64,000 nucleotides of DNA from Martinezella lusitana (GTDB lineage Bacteria; Pseudomonadota; Alphaproteobacteria; Rhizobiales; Rhizobiaceae), in NCBI RefSeq assembly GCF_900094565.1, contig NZ_FMAF01000002.1:124001-188000 (forward strand), read 5' to 3'. Within the stretch, counting starts at the first letter, position 1. Each line of letters opens with the position of its first letter. The notes beneath the pieces are model-generated. The model was not told the origin of the DNA. It worked only from the letters and a program-made list of their open reading frames with translations, and ran no database searches. Positions 28,926 through 37,756 of the stretch are shown here, in pieces. Both the position numbers and the translations under genes were made by a program.

Positions 28926-29906
28926 ATGGCGAGGCAGCTCATGCCGAGGGAACATCGAATTCTTGTAACAGGCGCGAGCGGCTTCGTGGGCTCGTGGCTG
29001 TTGCATGAGCTCAACAAGCGACGGCTGGAGTTGGGTACGGAGCTGACCGTTCTGACCGCCGGTCAAAGCGATGTATCGGACTGGAAGACCGAAATTGCGG
29101 ATCGGGAGCAGGTGGCGACCTTGATCCGCGATTGCCGCCCGACGACCATCATCCATCTCGCTGCCATCGCCGCCCCGGGGGATGCGCGAAAGATGCCACA
29201 GCGGGCCTGGGATGTGAATTTCCAGGGTACGATGAATCTCGCCTATGCCGTGATGGAATATGCGCCGGAGGCCCGGTTTGTCTTCGTCGGCAGCTCTGAA
29301 GCCTATGGCGCCTCGTTCGTTGACGCGGCGAAGGTGCCGATAAAGGAAACCGCGGCGCTCAAGCCGATGAATGTCTACGGCGCGACGAAAGCGGCGGCCG
29401 ATATTTTGATCGGCCAACTTGCCTATGATGGATTGAAAGCGATCCGGTTTCGTCCGTTCAACCATACCGGACCTGGCCAGACGGTCGACTATGTCGTACC
29501 CGCTTTCGCGAAGCAACTCGCCGAAATTGTCTCGGGTGTCGGAGTTCCTCGTATCAGCGTCGGGAATCTTTCGGCATACCGCGACTTTCTCGACGTTCGC
29601 GACGTCGTGCGCGCCTATGCCGATGCCGCGCTGAACGACGTGACATCCGAGGTTCTGGGTGGAGTCTTCAATCTATCGTCAGGCCGGCCGGTGCAGATTC
29701 GGTCGATACTCGATATGCTGATCGAGCTGTCCGGATCGGATGTCGACGTTGAAGTTGATCCGAAGCGGTTGCGCGGATCGGAAATTGCCGTCGCCGCCGG
29801 TGATAACAAGGCGGCCTTCGAAGCCCTGGGCTGGAAGCCGGAAATAGACCTGCGTCGCACCCTTGGCGACGTGTTCGAGGACTGGAAGATCCGGATCGCG
29901 CGCTGA
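28926..29906 (+). CDS. GDP-4-keto-6-deoxy-D-mannose reductase (RMD-like), SDR family
   Basis: A 326-residue extended SDR protein. ILVTGASGFVGSWLLHELNK binds NAD(P)H; VGSSEAYGASFVD and NVYGATKAAADILIGQL (Tyr-x3-Lys) form the active site. PFNHTGPGQTVDYVVPAFAK, VGNLSAYRDFLDVRDVVRAY and NLSSGRPVQIRSILDMLIEL are typical of RMD, which makes GDP-D-rhamnose. It lies 13 bases after gmd. An ATG five codons in (28941) has the better ribosome binding site (GAGG) and may be the true start. A GDP-fucose synthase is unlikely because its epimerase residues are not evident. Confidence 0.82.
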   Translation: MARQLMPREHRILVTGASGFVGSWLLHELNKRRLELGTELTVLTAGQSDVSDWKTEIADREQVATLIRDCRPTTIIHLAAIAAPGDARKMPQRAWDVNFQGTMNLAYAVMEYAPEARFVFVGSSEAYGASFVDAAKVPIKETAALKPMNVYGATKAAADILIGQLAYDGLKAIRFRPFNHTGPGQTVDYVVPAFAKQLAEIVSGVGVPRISVGNLSAYRDFLDVRDVVRAYADAALNDVTSEVLGGVFNLSSGRPVQIRSILDMLIELSGSDVDVEVDPKRLRGSEIAVAAGDNKAAFEALGWKPEIDLRRTLGDVFEDWKIRIAR

Positions 29907-30090
29907 TAATGTAGACCAGCGCGGAGCTTGCGCGTCAGCAGAGGACGATCAAATCTGCGATCTGGAGGACGCTGCCCGGGACGCGAGCAGTCCGGAGAGT
30001 GTTCCTCGCCATCAACTCGAACAGGTGCACAATAGCATTTCATGATGTTTTACTCGCCCGCTTCGGGCAGGAATTCGAAAGCTACTGGAG

Positions 30091-30369
30091 ATGAAGAGGC
30101 TACTGAAACGTATCGTCGCTGTCTTTCTGGAAAGGCTCCTGGGTTGGCTTGCCAAAAGGCCGCGGTTAAAGGATGCCTGCCTTCGGTCGGCGCAGCGCTT
30201 TCCAATGTTAAGGGGAAGGCTTGCGGCATTCGCAAGAGCCCAGGGATATGGAGTTCCAACGCTCGAATTCCTGGACGGCGACCAGGAGGGGCAATGGTTT
30301 ATCGATGCACCGAAGGGCGCTGTGACCAAATGGAACATGTTGCTTCAGGGCATCTCAAAATCGAAATGA
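30091..30369 (+). CDS. Small hypothetical protein before the double glycosyltransferase
   Basis: A 92-residue protein with a strongly basic N-terminal half (MKRLLKRIVAVFLERLLGWL, AKRPRLKDACLRSAQRFPML) likely to form an amphipathic helix at the membrane surface. The C-terminal half is DGDQEGQWFIDAPKGAVTKW. I do not recognise a family with certainty. Similar basic segments occur at the ends of some rhizobial glycosyltransferases, so it may be a split-off part of one. It ends 13 bases before the next gene, consistent with co-transcription. The ribosome binding site (GGAG) is very close to the ATG. Confidence 0.5.
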   Translation: MKRLLKRIVAVFLERLLGWLAKRPRLKDACLRSAQRFPMLRGRLAAFARAQGYGVPTLEFLDGDQEGQWFIDAPKGAVTKWNMLLQGISKSK

Positions 30370-30382
30370 AAGATCGTCTTTG

Positions 30383-33304
30383 ATGCGATTGTGGATTGAT
30401 GGGCAATGCTTTCAGACAGCGAGCAAGTGGCGCGGAATTGGTCGATATGTACAGGAACTGCTCCTGGGGATCATCGATAATCACCCGGAGATCGATCTCC
30501 TCGTCTCGCTCAATGCCGGTATGCCGCAGGATGCGCTTGCTGCTCGTGACCATCTTCAACAATGGATAAAACCCGCCAACATTCTGATGTGGCATGGCGT
30601 TGCCGAGGGTGGGGAAGGGATCGACGGCTATTCCGAGCGACGGCGGCTCAGCGAGATCGCGCTCGCATATCATGTGGCCTCGCTCAATCCGGACATTGCC
30701 CTCTCCGCAAGCCCTTTCGAAGGTTTCAGGGATAAGGCCATTCCCCTTCTTCCCAATGGTATTTTGAAAATTCCTGTCGCATCCATATTCTACGATGCGA
30801 TACCTCACCGTTACCCCCAACAGTATTTGCTGACGTCGGCGACGCGTACCTGCTATGAGCGGCGCCTTGCCCTTTATTCACAATTCGATCTCAATCTCTG
30901 CATTTCCGAATATTCTCGCAGCGAGTGCGTCGAAATCTCGAAAAATTCTCATGCCATCAATATGCTCGCAGGAATATCGAAAGATTTCAGGGATGCGATC
31001 GACCATGCTGATGGAAAGTTTCCCAGGCCAACGGAGAAGCGTTTCATCCTTTATGTTGGTGGCCTGGATTGGCGAAAGAATGTGAAATCCGCCATCGCGG
31101 CGTTTGCGCGGTTGCCGGCAGATCTGCGAGCGCAGTACAGTTTCGTGCTGGCCGGTGATCATCCGAAATCGCCCCTCAAAGAAGAAGAGGAGAGATGGCG
31201 GAAGCTGGGGCTTCCCGCGCGGGACTTTGTAGCGGTTGGACATGTGACCGACAGCCAACTTGTAGCACTCTATAAGGAGGCTGACCTGGTAATCCAGCCT
31301 TCTCTACTGGAGGGTTTTGGCCTGACGGCGCTGGAAGCGACAACTTGCGGCACCCCCGTGATAGCGTCGAACACCGGCGCCTTGCCCGAAGTCATTGGAG
31401 ATCAAGAATTTCTCTTCGACCCAGCCGATGTGACTGACATAGCGCGGGTCATGCAGCATGCGCTGAGCGACCGCGAGGCGACAAGAGTTGCGGCCGAGAG
31501 GCAGCGGAGCCATGCTCTGGACTTCAGCTGGACGAGATCCGCCGCCATCGCCGTTGCCGCATTGAAGGATGCCGTTGCGACTGCCCGGAGCAAAGGCAAC
31601 GCTGAACCGCTTTCAACGGCTCAGCAAGCCGTTTTGCACCAGGTTCAAAGTATTGATCTCCCGCCGGACATGGTTTCGGAGGCGCTTGCGCGCGCGGAGA
31701 TCATAAGATCGACAGCGTCGCGGCTGATCATCGACGCCACATCCACATATCGCGTCGATCACAAGACCGGGATTCAGCGGGTCGTCAAGAACATATGCGC
31801 CAATCTGCCTGAGTTGCAGGATGCAGACAGCCAGCTTGTCGAGCGGATCGTGGCCTATAGCGATTCCCCCGATGGTTGGTTCGCTATTCCGAGGACGCTG
31901 GAGAAACCCAAGGGTGCGACTGCATTCGCAGAAGATGCGCGTCTGGAGTTTTCCGCGAGTGACCGCATCTTGATGCTCGACAGTTCCTGGGAGTTTTTCA
32001 GGCATCACTATAAAACACTGCGCACCGCGCGGCTCAGAGGCGCGACAGTCATTTCGTGTCTCTACGACACGGTTCCGTTGAGATTTCCCGGCTTCTGCGA
32101 TCCAGGCATGCCTCCCACCTTCTCGGCATGGTTTCAGACGGCACTTGCTTATTCGAACGCATTTGTCTGTATTTCGAAGGCCGTCGCCGATGAGCTGATC
32201 ACGATACTCGAGGCCATCCAGTTTCCGCGAGAGATGAAGATAGGCTATTGGCATCTCGGTGCCGATTTTGGCAAAGCGGCCGTTTCCACAAGCATCGCCG
32301 CTGATCGCCAAAACGAGCGCCCCGCCTTCCTTATGGTCGGGACACTCGAGCCTCGTAAAGGCTATGCGATCGCCTTGGACGCTTTCGATCGATTGTGGGA
32401 TGAGGGTCAGGATGTCGGGCTGACGATCGTCGGGAAGCCCGGGTGGGGCGTCGAGCATCTTGTTCGGCGCATCGAGCAGCATCGTGAATACGGAAAGCGC
32501 CTCGTCTGGCTCAATGGCATTTCGGATGAAAAGCTGCAGCAGGCCTATGCGAGCAGCAATGCGCTGATTGCGGCTTCCTATGCGGAGGGTTTCGGTCTTC
32601 CGATCGTGGAAGCGGCGCATTTCGGGAAAGCCGTGATCGCGAGCGATATTCCCGTTTTTCGCGAAGTCACGGCGAGTGACCAAAATTGTCGCTTCTTCAC
32701 CAGCGGTTCCGCCGATTCTCTTGCAGCAACGATCCGTTCATTCGTGAATGCTTCCACCGATAGCGTCCTCTCTTCCTCTTCGCAGCCGATGGTGAATAGA
32801 GGGACAAGCTGGAGGGAAAGCGCCGAGGAATTGCAGCGGGTCGTCCTCGCTGACGACTGGTATCGGATATACAAGCCAGCTGCCGACAAGACCTATGTCC
32901 CGATTACCGATATCGGCAACACGAAAATGTCCGAGCCGCTTGCTCGCGGGGACACCCGGCACAAGATCGAGCTGGTCGAAGGACCGATCGCAACCGACAG
33001 CGGGAACCTGAAATACCTCGTCCGAGTGACAAATCTCTCGCCAAAATCATGGGCGGGCGCCAGCACCGCCGATGGTTCGTTTGGAGTGGCGGCGAGTTAT
33101 CGCATCCCGTCGAAAGATGGCGGCTTTATAGGTCCCGACAACTATGAATCTCGTATTCCGCTCGTAGTGCCGCCCGGCGATAGTGTCTATTTGGCGATCG
33201 ATATCCCACTGGAGTTCAAGCGACGGGGTGCTGCCTCTGCCGAGATAGGCATGGTTCAAGAGTCAGTCGGCTGGTGGAGCAATCCGCTGAGGGTCCCGTT
33301 GTGA
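30383..33304 (+). CDS. Double GT4 glycosyltransferase with extra C-terminal domain
   Basis: A 973-residue protein made of two GT4 glycosyltransferases in one chain. Unit 1 (about residues 1-400): RLWIDGQCFQTASKWRGIGR, ILYVGGLDWRKNVKSAIAAF and QPSLLEGFGLTALEATTCGT. Unit 2 (about 440-840): IIDATSTYRVDHKTGIQRVV, LMVGTLEPRKGYAIALDAFD and ASYAEGFGLPIVEAAHFGKA. Both units keep the EGFGL nucleotide-sugar site. The last 110 residues look like a beta-sandwich domain (KYLVRVTNLSPKSWAG, IPLVVPPGDSVYLAIDIPLE, GMVQESVGWW). Double enzymes such as WbdA build repeating units with two linkages. Codon use is less GC-biased than in flanking housekeeping genes, suggesting transfer. Confidence 0.85.
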   Translation: MRLWIDGQCFQTASKWRGIGRYVQELLLGIIDNHPEIDLLVSLNAGMPQDALAARDHLQQWIKPANILMWHGVAEGGEGIDGYSERRRLSEIALAYHVASLNPDIALSASPFEGFRDKAIPLLPNGILKIPVASIFYDAIPHRYPQQYLLTSATRTCYERRLALYSQFDLNLCISEYSRSECVEISKNSHAINMLAGISKDFRDAIDHADGKFPRPTEKRFILYVGGLDWRKNVKSAIAAFARLPADLRAQYSFVLAGDHPKSPLKEEEERWRKLGLPARDFVAVGHVTDSQLVALYKEADLVIQPSLLEGFGLTALEATTCGTPVIASNTGALPEVIGDQEFLFDPADVTDIARVMQHALSDREATRVAAERQRSHALDFSWTRSAAIAVAALKDAVATARSKGNAEPLSTAQQAVLHQVQSIDLPPDMVSEALARAEIIRSTASRLIIDATSTYRVDHKTGIQRVVKNICANLPELQDADSQLVERIVAYSDSPDGWFAIPRTLEKPKGATAFAEDARLEFSASDRILMLDSSWEFFRHHYKTLRTARLRGATVISCLYDTVPLRFPGFCDPGMPPTFSAWFQTALAYSNAFVCISKAVADELITILEAIQFPREMKIGYWHLGADFGKAAVSTSIAADRQNERPAFLMVGTLEPRKGYAIALDAFDRLWDEGQDVGLTIVGKPGWGVEHLVRRIEQHREYGKRLVWLNGISDEKLQQAYASSNALIAASYAEGFGLPIVEAAHFGKAVIASDIPVFREVTASDQNCRFFTSGSADSLAATIRSFVNASTDSVLSSSSQPMVNRGTSWRESAEELQRVVLADDWYRIYKPAADKTYVPITDIGNTKMSEPLARGDTRHKIELVEGPIATDSGNLKYLVRVTNLSPKSWAGASTADGSFGVAASYRIPSKDGGFIGPDNYESRIPLVVPPGDSVYLAIDIPLEFKRRGAASAEIGMVQESVGWWSNPLRVPL

Positions 33305-33346
33305 TGACAAGATCGCGACACATGTCGGCGCAGGGGTGATTTCCAA

Positions 33347-34462
33347 ATGAAGATCGGTATCGACGCGCGCAATCTGGTAACGAGCATGACCGGAATTGGC
33401 CGGTATGTGTTGGAAATGAGCCGGCATCTCGCGCTTCTTGGCCATCAGCTCTATCTCTATTTTCCGCAGGAACCTCATGGGGACGTAAAGGCTCTGCCCC
33501 CCGCGGAGCTGCGCGTCGCGCGCTTTCCGGGCGGTGTGAGGAGAATGATCTGGGCGCAGACGGAGCTGCCACGCCGCGCGGCACAGGACGGGATTGACGT
33601 CTTCTGGGGGCCGGCGCACCGTCTGCCGTCCTTTCTTGATCGCCGGATCGCGCGAGTCATCACGATCCATGACCTCGTCTGGAAGGACATGGCCGCAACC
33701 ATGCGCTGGCAGACATGGATGGGCGATCGTTGGCTGATGAAGCCGGGGATTGCAGTTGCGGATGAAGTCGTTGCCGTTTCCGCCGCCACGGCTAATGTGC
33801 TGAAGGCTCAGTTTCCGGCATGCGGCGAAAAGCTTAACGTGGTCTATCCCGGTTTGACGGCCATCGGCGGGACGACCGAACCCAAGCCTCTGTCGTCTTT
33901 TGGCGTCGATCGCCCCTATATTCTATTCGTGGGGACGCTTGAGCCGCGCAAAAATCTGCTGCGGCTGTTGCAGGCCTACGCGTCTTTGCCGGAAGAGATA
34001 CGGCAAGAGTTGCTGCTCGTGCTCGCCGGCGGCCAAGGCTGGAGGCTTGGTGATCTCAAGGAGCACATCGCGACCCTGCAGATCGAGCCGTTCGTTCGGC
34101 TGACCGGCTATGTATCCGATGCCGATTTGGCGCAGCTCTATGGCCGGGCCCGATTTCTGGCGATGCCGTCGCTTTATGAAGGTTTTGGATTTCCCATCAT
34201 CGAAGCCAATGCGATGGGCATACCTGTGATGACATCAAATACATCATCCATGCCGGAGGCTGCCGGGGAGGCGGGTATCCTCGTCAACCCCAACGATGTG
34301 CAATCCATCCTTGGCGGTCTGGAAAGCCTTGCGACCGATAGCGAGCTTCATGCGCGCCTTGCCGAAAAGGCAAGGCCGAATGCCGCTCGCTTCGATTGGA
34401 TGGAAAGTGCGCGGCAATTGGAGCGCATCTTCGAAAAGGCGATCGCTAAGCGCCGCGGCTGA
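33347..34462 (+). CDS. GT4 glycosyltransferase
   Basis: A 371-residue GT4 enzyme: KIGIDARNLVTSMTGIGRYV at the N-terminus, IDVFWGPAHRLPSF, ITIHDLVWKDM, ILFVGTLEPRKNLLRLLQAY, LVLAGGQGWRLGDLKEHI, VRLTGYVSDADLAQLYGRAR and MPSLYEGFGFPIIEANAMGI (donor-binding E-x7-E). It is similar to mannosyl/rhamnosyltransferases of O-antigen clusters. It lies 42 bases after the double enzyme and converges on the O-antigen ligase-like gene with a 5-base gap. Confidence 0.85.
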   Translation: MKIGIDARNLVTSMTGIGRYVLEMSRHLALLGHQLYLYFPQEPHGDVKALPPAELRVARFPGGVRRMIWAQTELPRRAAQDGIDVFWGPAHRLPSFLDRRIARVITIHDLVWKDMAATMRWQTWMGDRWLMKPGIAVADEVVAVSAATANVLKAQFPACGEKLNVVYPGLTAIGGTTEPKPLSSFGVDRPYILFVGTLEPRKNLLRLLQAYASLPEEIRQELLLVLAGGQGWRLGDLKEHIATLQIEPFVRLTGYVSDADLAQLYGRARFLAMPSLYEGFGFPIIEANAMGIPVMTSNTSSMPEAAGEAGILVNPNDVQSILGGLESLATDSELHARLAEKARPNAARFDWMESARQLERIFEKAIAKRRG

Positions 34463-34467
34463 TGAAC

Positions 34468-35853
34468 TCAAGCGCTGGATGTGGCGCTCTGCAGCACCGG
34501 CTTCGACGCCGCCAGATATTCGCCTTTGGTGCGCATGTGGCACCAGCAGGCGAAGGCGGAGCTTGCGAAGGCGAAGCCTTCGCCGATGGCGAGACGGTTG
34601 TTGGAGTTGCTGAGCAGCGTCAGCGAGAAGAAGAAAATGCATACGATATAGGCGTGCCATGCGGCCCGGGGGATGATTCCCGCCTTGCGGGCGCGCCAGA
34701 CGGCCCGGATGAAGACGCCGAGCATGAAGGCCATCACGACGGCACCGAACAGGCCGTAGCGCACCAGGATCTCCAGGTAGCCATTGTGCAGCAGCGTGTA
34801 TTGAATGTGCGAATAGCGCGTCTCGGCCCAGCGCTCGAGCCATTTGCTGCCCCAGCCGAAAACGGGCGCGGAGGAGAAGACCTCCCAGCTGTTCGACCAG
34901 AGCTGCAGGCGCTCGTCCATCGATACCGGGGTATTGGTGGAGCTGATGGTGCTTGAGACCACGCCGCCCAGATCGTGACCGCCGGTGACATTTTCCACCA
35001 TGGCAAGAGCCGCCGATACGGTCGGACCTGCCGTCTTGTCGAGATTGTGCCGCACACCATAGACGCCGGCTATCAGCAAGGCCGCTACGGCGACGATGGC
35101 GATGATGCCGCTCTTCATGCGCAGATAGGTCAGCGTGATAAGCGCCATCAGCGGTAGGGTAATGCCGAGCGCCAGCCAGACGCCCTTCGATTTGGCACCG
35201 TAAATGGCGATGAAGCAGAGAGCGAAGATGAAGGGCGAAACGATGTAGGCGAAGCGAGCAATCCGTCGATCGCCGGATTTTTCCGTCAGGTAGTGCAGCA
35301 GCCAGAACAGCGTAAAGATGACGATCATGCCGCAGGCGACGGCGCCGTGGATCTGATTGTTCATGATCAGCGGGCGGATGGTCTCGCCGGCAAAAACCTC
35401 GCGGAAATGCTGCGTGGCGATCAGCATGATGAGCGCCATGGCGAAATAGGCCGCCACGATCTTTTCCATCAGCTCTTCATAGATCAGGAAGGCGACGCCC
35501 ATGATGGGAAAGAAGAAGGGAAAGGCGTAGAGCCAGTCCGATGCGCCGATATCATGCTGCGGCGTCAGCCAATAGTTGATGCCGAAGCGCGCCATCACGT
35601 AGAAAGCCCAGCCCATGCAGAGCCAGCCGATCCAGTCCGTGCGCGGCCGCACGGGCGCTCTCATATAGTAATAGAGGGCGATCAGCGAGAGGAGCGCCGC
35701 CGCATAGCGATAGGCGTCGCTTTCGACGACGGTCGGAGAAGCCAGGAAAAGCCAAAGCAAGCCGCCGATGATCGCCACAGCTTTCGGCATTGTGCTCGCT
35801 GCTTTGGCGACGCCAGGAGTTTCGGCCGCGAGATCAGCATGCAGGTTGTTCAT
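34468..35853 (-). CDS. O-antigen ligase/polymerase family membrane protein (WaaL/Wzy_C)
   Basis: A 461-residue inner-membrane protein with about ten hydrophobic segments. The large periplasmic loop and conserved core of the Wzy_C family are visible: VFGWGSKWLERWAETRYSHI, QYTLLHNGYLEILVRYGLFG and SNSNNRLAIGEGFAFASSA. Such proteins join O-antigen to lipid A-core or polymerise repeat units. Which of the two applies cannot be told. The ATG at 35853 was chosen because the open frame upstream is antisense noise without hydrophobic segments. Confidence 0.82.
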   Translation of the reverse strand: MNNLHADLAAETPGVAKAASTMPKAVAIIGGLLWLFLASPTVVESDAYRYAAALLSLIALYYYMRAPVRPRTDWIGWLCMGWAFYVMARFGINYWLTPQHDIGASDWLYAFPFFFPIMGVAFLIYEELMEKIVAAYFAMALIMLIATQHFREVFAGETIRPLIMNNQIHGAVACGMIVIFTLFWLLHYLTEKSGDRRIARFAYIVSPFIFALCFIAIYGAKSKGVWLALGITLPLMALITLTYLRMKSGIIAIVAVAALLIAGVYGVRHNLDKTAGPTVSAALAMVENVTGGHDLGGVVSSTISSTNTPVSMDERLQLWSNSWEVFSSAPVFGWGSKWLERWAETRYSHIQYTLLHNGYLEILVRYGLFGAVVMAFMLGVFIRAVWRARKAGIIPRAAWHAYIVCIFFFSLTLLSNSNNRLAIGEGFAFASSAFACWCHMRTKGEYLAASKPVLQSATSSA

Positions 35854-36023
35854 GCGCGAGTCGTCCAATGTCGTCGTCCGCCTTCGTCCACATTCGATTG
35901 AATATCCGGCATTCCGGAACCCGATGACGGCCCCTAGGGTCGCAAAGGGGCAGGAATACGGCATTTTTGCGCACCACTCCCTCCGCCACGGCGATTTCCG
36001 TCCGATGCTTGCCAAGGTGCCTG

Positions 36024-36665
36024 CTAATGGGTCACTCCATCGCGTCGAACCACCTTCAATGCCGTCAGAATGATAATCTTGAGATCGAAGAGAAAGGAGC
36101 GCTGGCGCAGATAGTCCTCGTCCAGGGCCACCTTCTGAGGAATAGGCAGTTCGTCGCGACCATTGACCTGCGCCCAACCGGTAAGGCCGGGCAACAAGGC
36201 ATCGACGCCGCGCTCGGTGCGGAGCGCGATCAGGTCGTGCTGATTGAAAAGAGCGGGGCGGGGGCCGACGATGCTCATTTCTCCCTTCAGGATGCACCAG
36301 AGCTGCGGCAGCTCGTCCAGGCTGGATTTACGCAGGAAGGAGCCGATCGGCGTCAGATAGATCTTGGGATCCTTCAGCAGGTGCGTGGCGACCGCGGGCG
36401 TATCCGTGCGCATGCTGCGGAATTTCGGCATGCCGAAAATCTTATTTCCGCGGCCGACCCGATCCGACCAGTAGAGGATGGGGCCTGGCGATGTCACGCG
36501 AACGGCGATGGCGACGATCAGGATCGGAATGGAAAAGACGATGGCCGCGGCAAGAGCGGCAAGAAAATCGAAAAGGCGCTTGGCGATCGTATAGAGCATC
36601 GTCTCGTTGAGTTGCATCGGCACCGGCTTTGCGGTCGCGATGATAGCCATTGTTCCGTTGTGCAT
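36024..36665 (-). CDS. Initiating sugar transferase (WbaP/WreU type)
   Basis: A polyprenyl-phosphate sugar-1-phosphate transferase that starts O-antigen assembly. A single membrane segment ([20 protein letters not shown]) is followed by the bacterial sugar transferase domain: [62 protein letters not shown] and [17 protein letters not shown]. The start is uncertain: ATGs at 36665, 36650 and 36617 and a TTG at 36689 are possible. It is divergent from a nucleotide-sugar reductase gene, as the R. etli pair wreU and wreQ are neighbours; QuiNAc-1-phosphate is thus a possible substrate (inference). Confidence 0.87.
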   Translation of the reverse strand: MHNGTMAIIATAKPVPMQLNETMLYTIAKRLFDFLAALAAAIVFSIPILIVAIAVRVTSPGPILYWSDRVGRGNKIFGMPKFRSMRTDTPAVATHLLKDPKIYLTPIGSFLRKSSLDELPQLWCILKGEMSIVGPRPALFNQHDLIALRTERGVDALLPGLTGWAQVNGRDELPIPQKVALDEDYLRQRSFLFDLKIIILTALKVVRRDGVTH

Positions 36666-36788
36666 CTCATATCGCGGATTGGCGCACAACCGCCCTGCTC
36701 AAAATTCCTCGGGCTTGTTCTCAGCCGATGTCCTATGCAAAGCATGTCCGACAAAACGAACAGACGAACGAATAGAGGCAATGGACGC

Positions 36789-37724
36789 ATGATCCTGGTC
36801 ACCGGTGCGACGGGCTTTGTCGGACGGGCGCTTTGTGCCGAGCTTTCCCGGCGGCAGATGGAGTATCGGCCGGTGAGCCGCGCGCCGAGGCCGGGATTCG
36901 TCGCCATGGGCGCGATCGATGGCGGGACGGATTGGTCGGCTGCGCTTGCCGGTGCCGACGTCGTCATGCATCTGGCCGCCCGCGTTCATGTCATGAACGA
37001 GAGTGCAGCCGATCCGCTTGCCGCATTTCGCGCCGTCAATGTCGATGCCACGGTCAATCTGGCGCGGCAGGCGGCGAGAGCCGGTGTCAGGCGCTTCCTC
37101 TTCCTGAGCTCGATCAAGGTCAATGGCGAGGAAACCGCGCGGGATAAGCCCTTCAAGGCCTCGGATGTCCCGCACCCGGAAGATGCCTATGGCCGCTCGA
37201 AGCTGGAAGCGGAGGAGGCACTGCTGGCCGTGGCCGCCGAGACGGGCATGGATGTCGTCATCATCCGGCCGCCGCTGGTCTACGGACCCGGCGTCAAAGC
37301 GAATTTCGCAAGCCTGATGACATGGGCCAAGCGGCCGTTCCCCTGGCCGTTCGGCAATGTCGTCAATCGGCGGTCTCTGGTGTTCGTCGGCAATCTCGTC
37401 GATTTCATGCTGCTCTGCGTTCGTCATCCGGCCGTCGGAAATCGTGTGTTTCTGATCAGCGACGGCGAGGATCTTTCGATCGGCGAATTGATTGCCAGGC
37501 TGTCGTCGGCCACGGGGCGGAAAGCCCTCATGCTGCCGGTGCCACCGATTTTGCTGGAAGGACTAGCAGCGCTCCTCGGGCGCCGTGCGGCGGCACAGCG
37601 TCTTCTTGGCTCGCTTCAGGTCGATATCGGCGAGACGAAAGCGATCACCGGCTGGTCGCCGCCCTATTCCGTCGAGGAGGGACTGGCGCTGACGGTCGGT
37701 GGTTCCGACGCGAAAGACGGTTGA
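36789..37724 (+). CDS. Nucleotide-sugar epimerase/4-reductase, extended SDR (WbpV/WreQ-like)
   Basis: A 311-residue extended SDR protein: ILVTGATGFVGRALCAELSR, VVMHLAARVHVMNESAADPL, RFLFLSSIKVNGEETARDKP and DAYGRSKLEAEEALLAVAAE (Tyr-x3-Lys). These are followed by IIRPPLVYGPGVKANFASLM, KRPFPWPFGNVVNRRSLVFV and NLVDFMLLCVRHPAVGNRVF. The PFGNVxNRRSLVFVxNL pattern is typical of WbpV/WreQ and related UDP-N-acetylhexosamine enzymes. A role in making UDP-N-acetylquinovosamine is plausible with the adjacent initiating transferase. The ATG was chosen for the Rossmann start. Confidence 0.83.
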   Translation: MILVTGATGFVGRALCAELSRRQMEYRPVSRAPRPGFVAMGAIDGGTDWSAALAGADVVMHLAARVHVMNESAADPLAAFRAVNVDATVNLARQAARAGVRRFLFLSSIKVNGEETARDKPFKASDVPHPEDAYGRSKLEAEEALLAVAAETGMDVVIIRPPLVYGPGVKANFASLMTWAKRPFPWPFGNVVNRRSLVFVGNLVDFMLLCVRHPAVGNRVFLISDGEDLSIGELIARLSSATGRKALMLPVPPILLEGLAALLGRRAAAQRLLGSLQVDIGETKAITGWSPPYSVEEGLALTVGGSDAKDG

Positions 37725-37756
37725 TCGGCATCGGGCCGGGGTCTTCCGCCAGACCC

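Noticed and set aside
35967..37724. A 585-codon plus-strand frame ending in the SDR gene
   Set aside because: The first 274 codons are antisense to the sugar transferase gene; the real protein begins at 36789 with the Rossmann motif.
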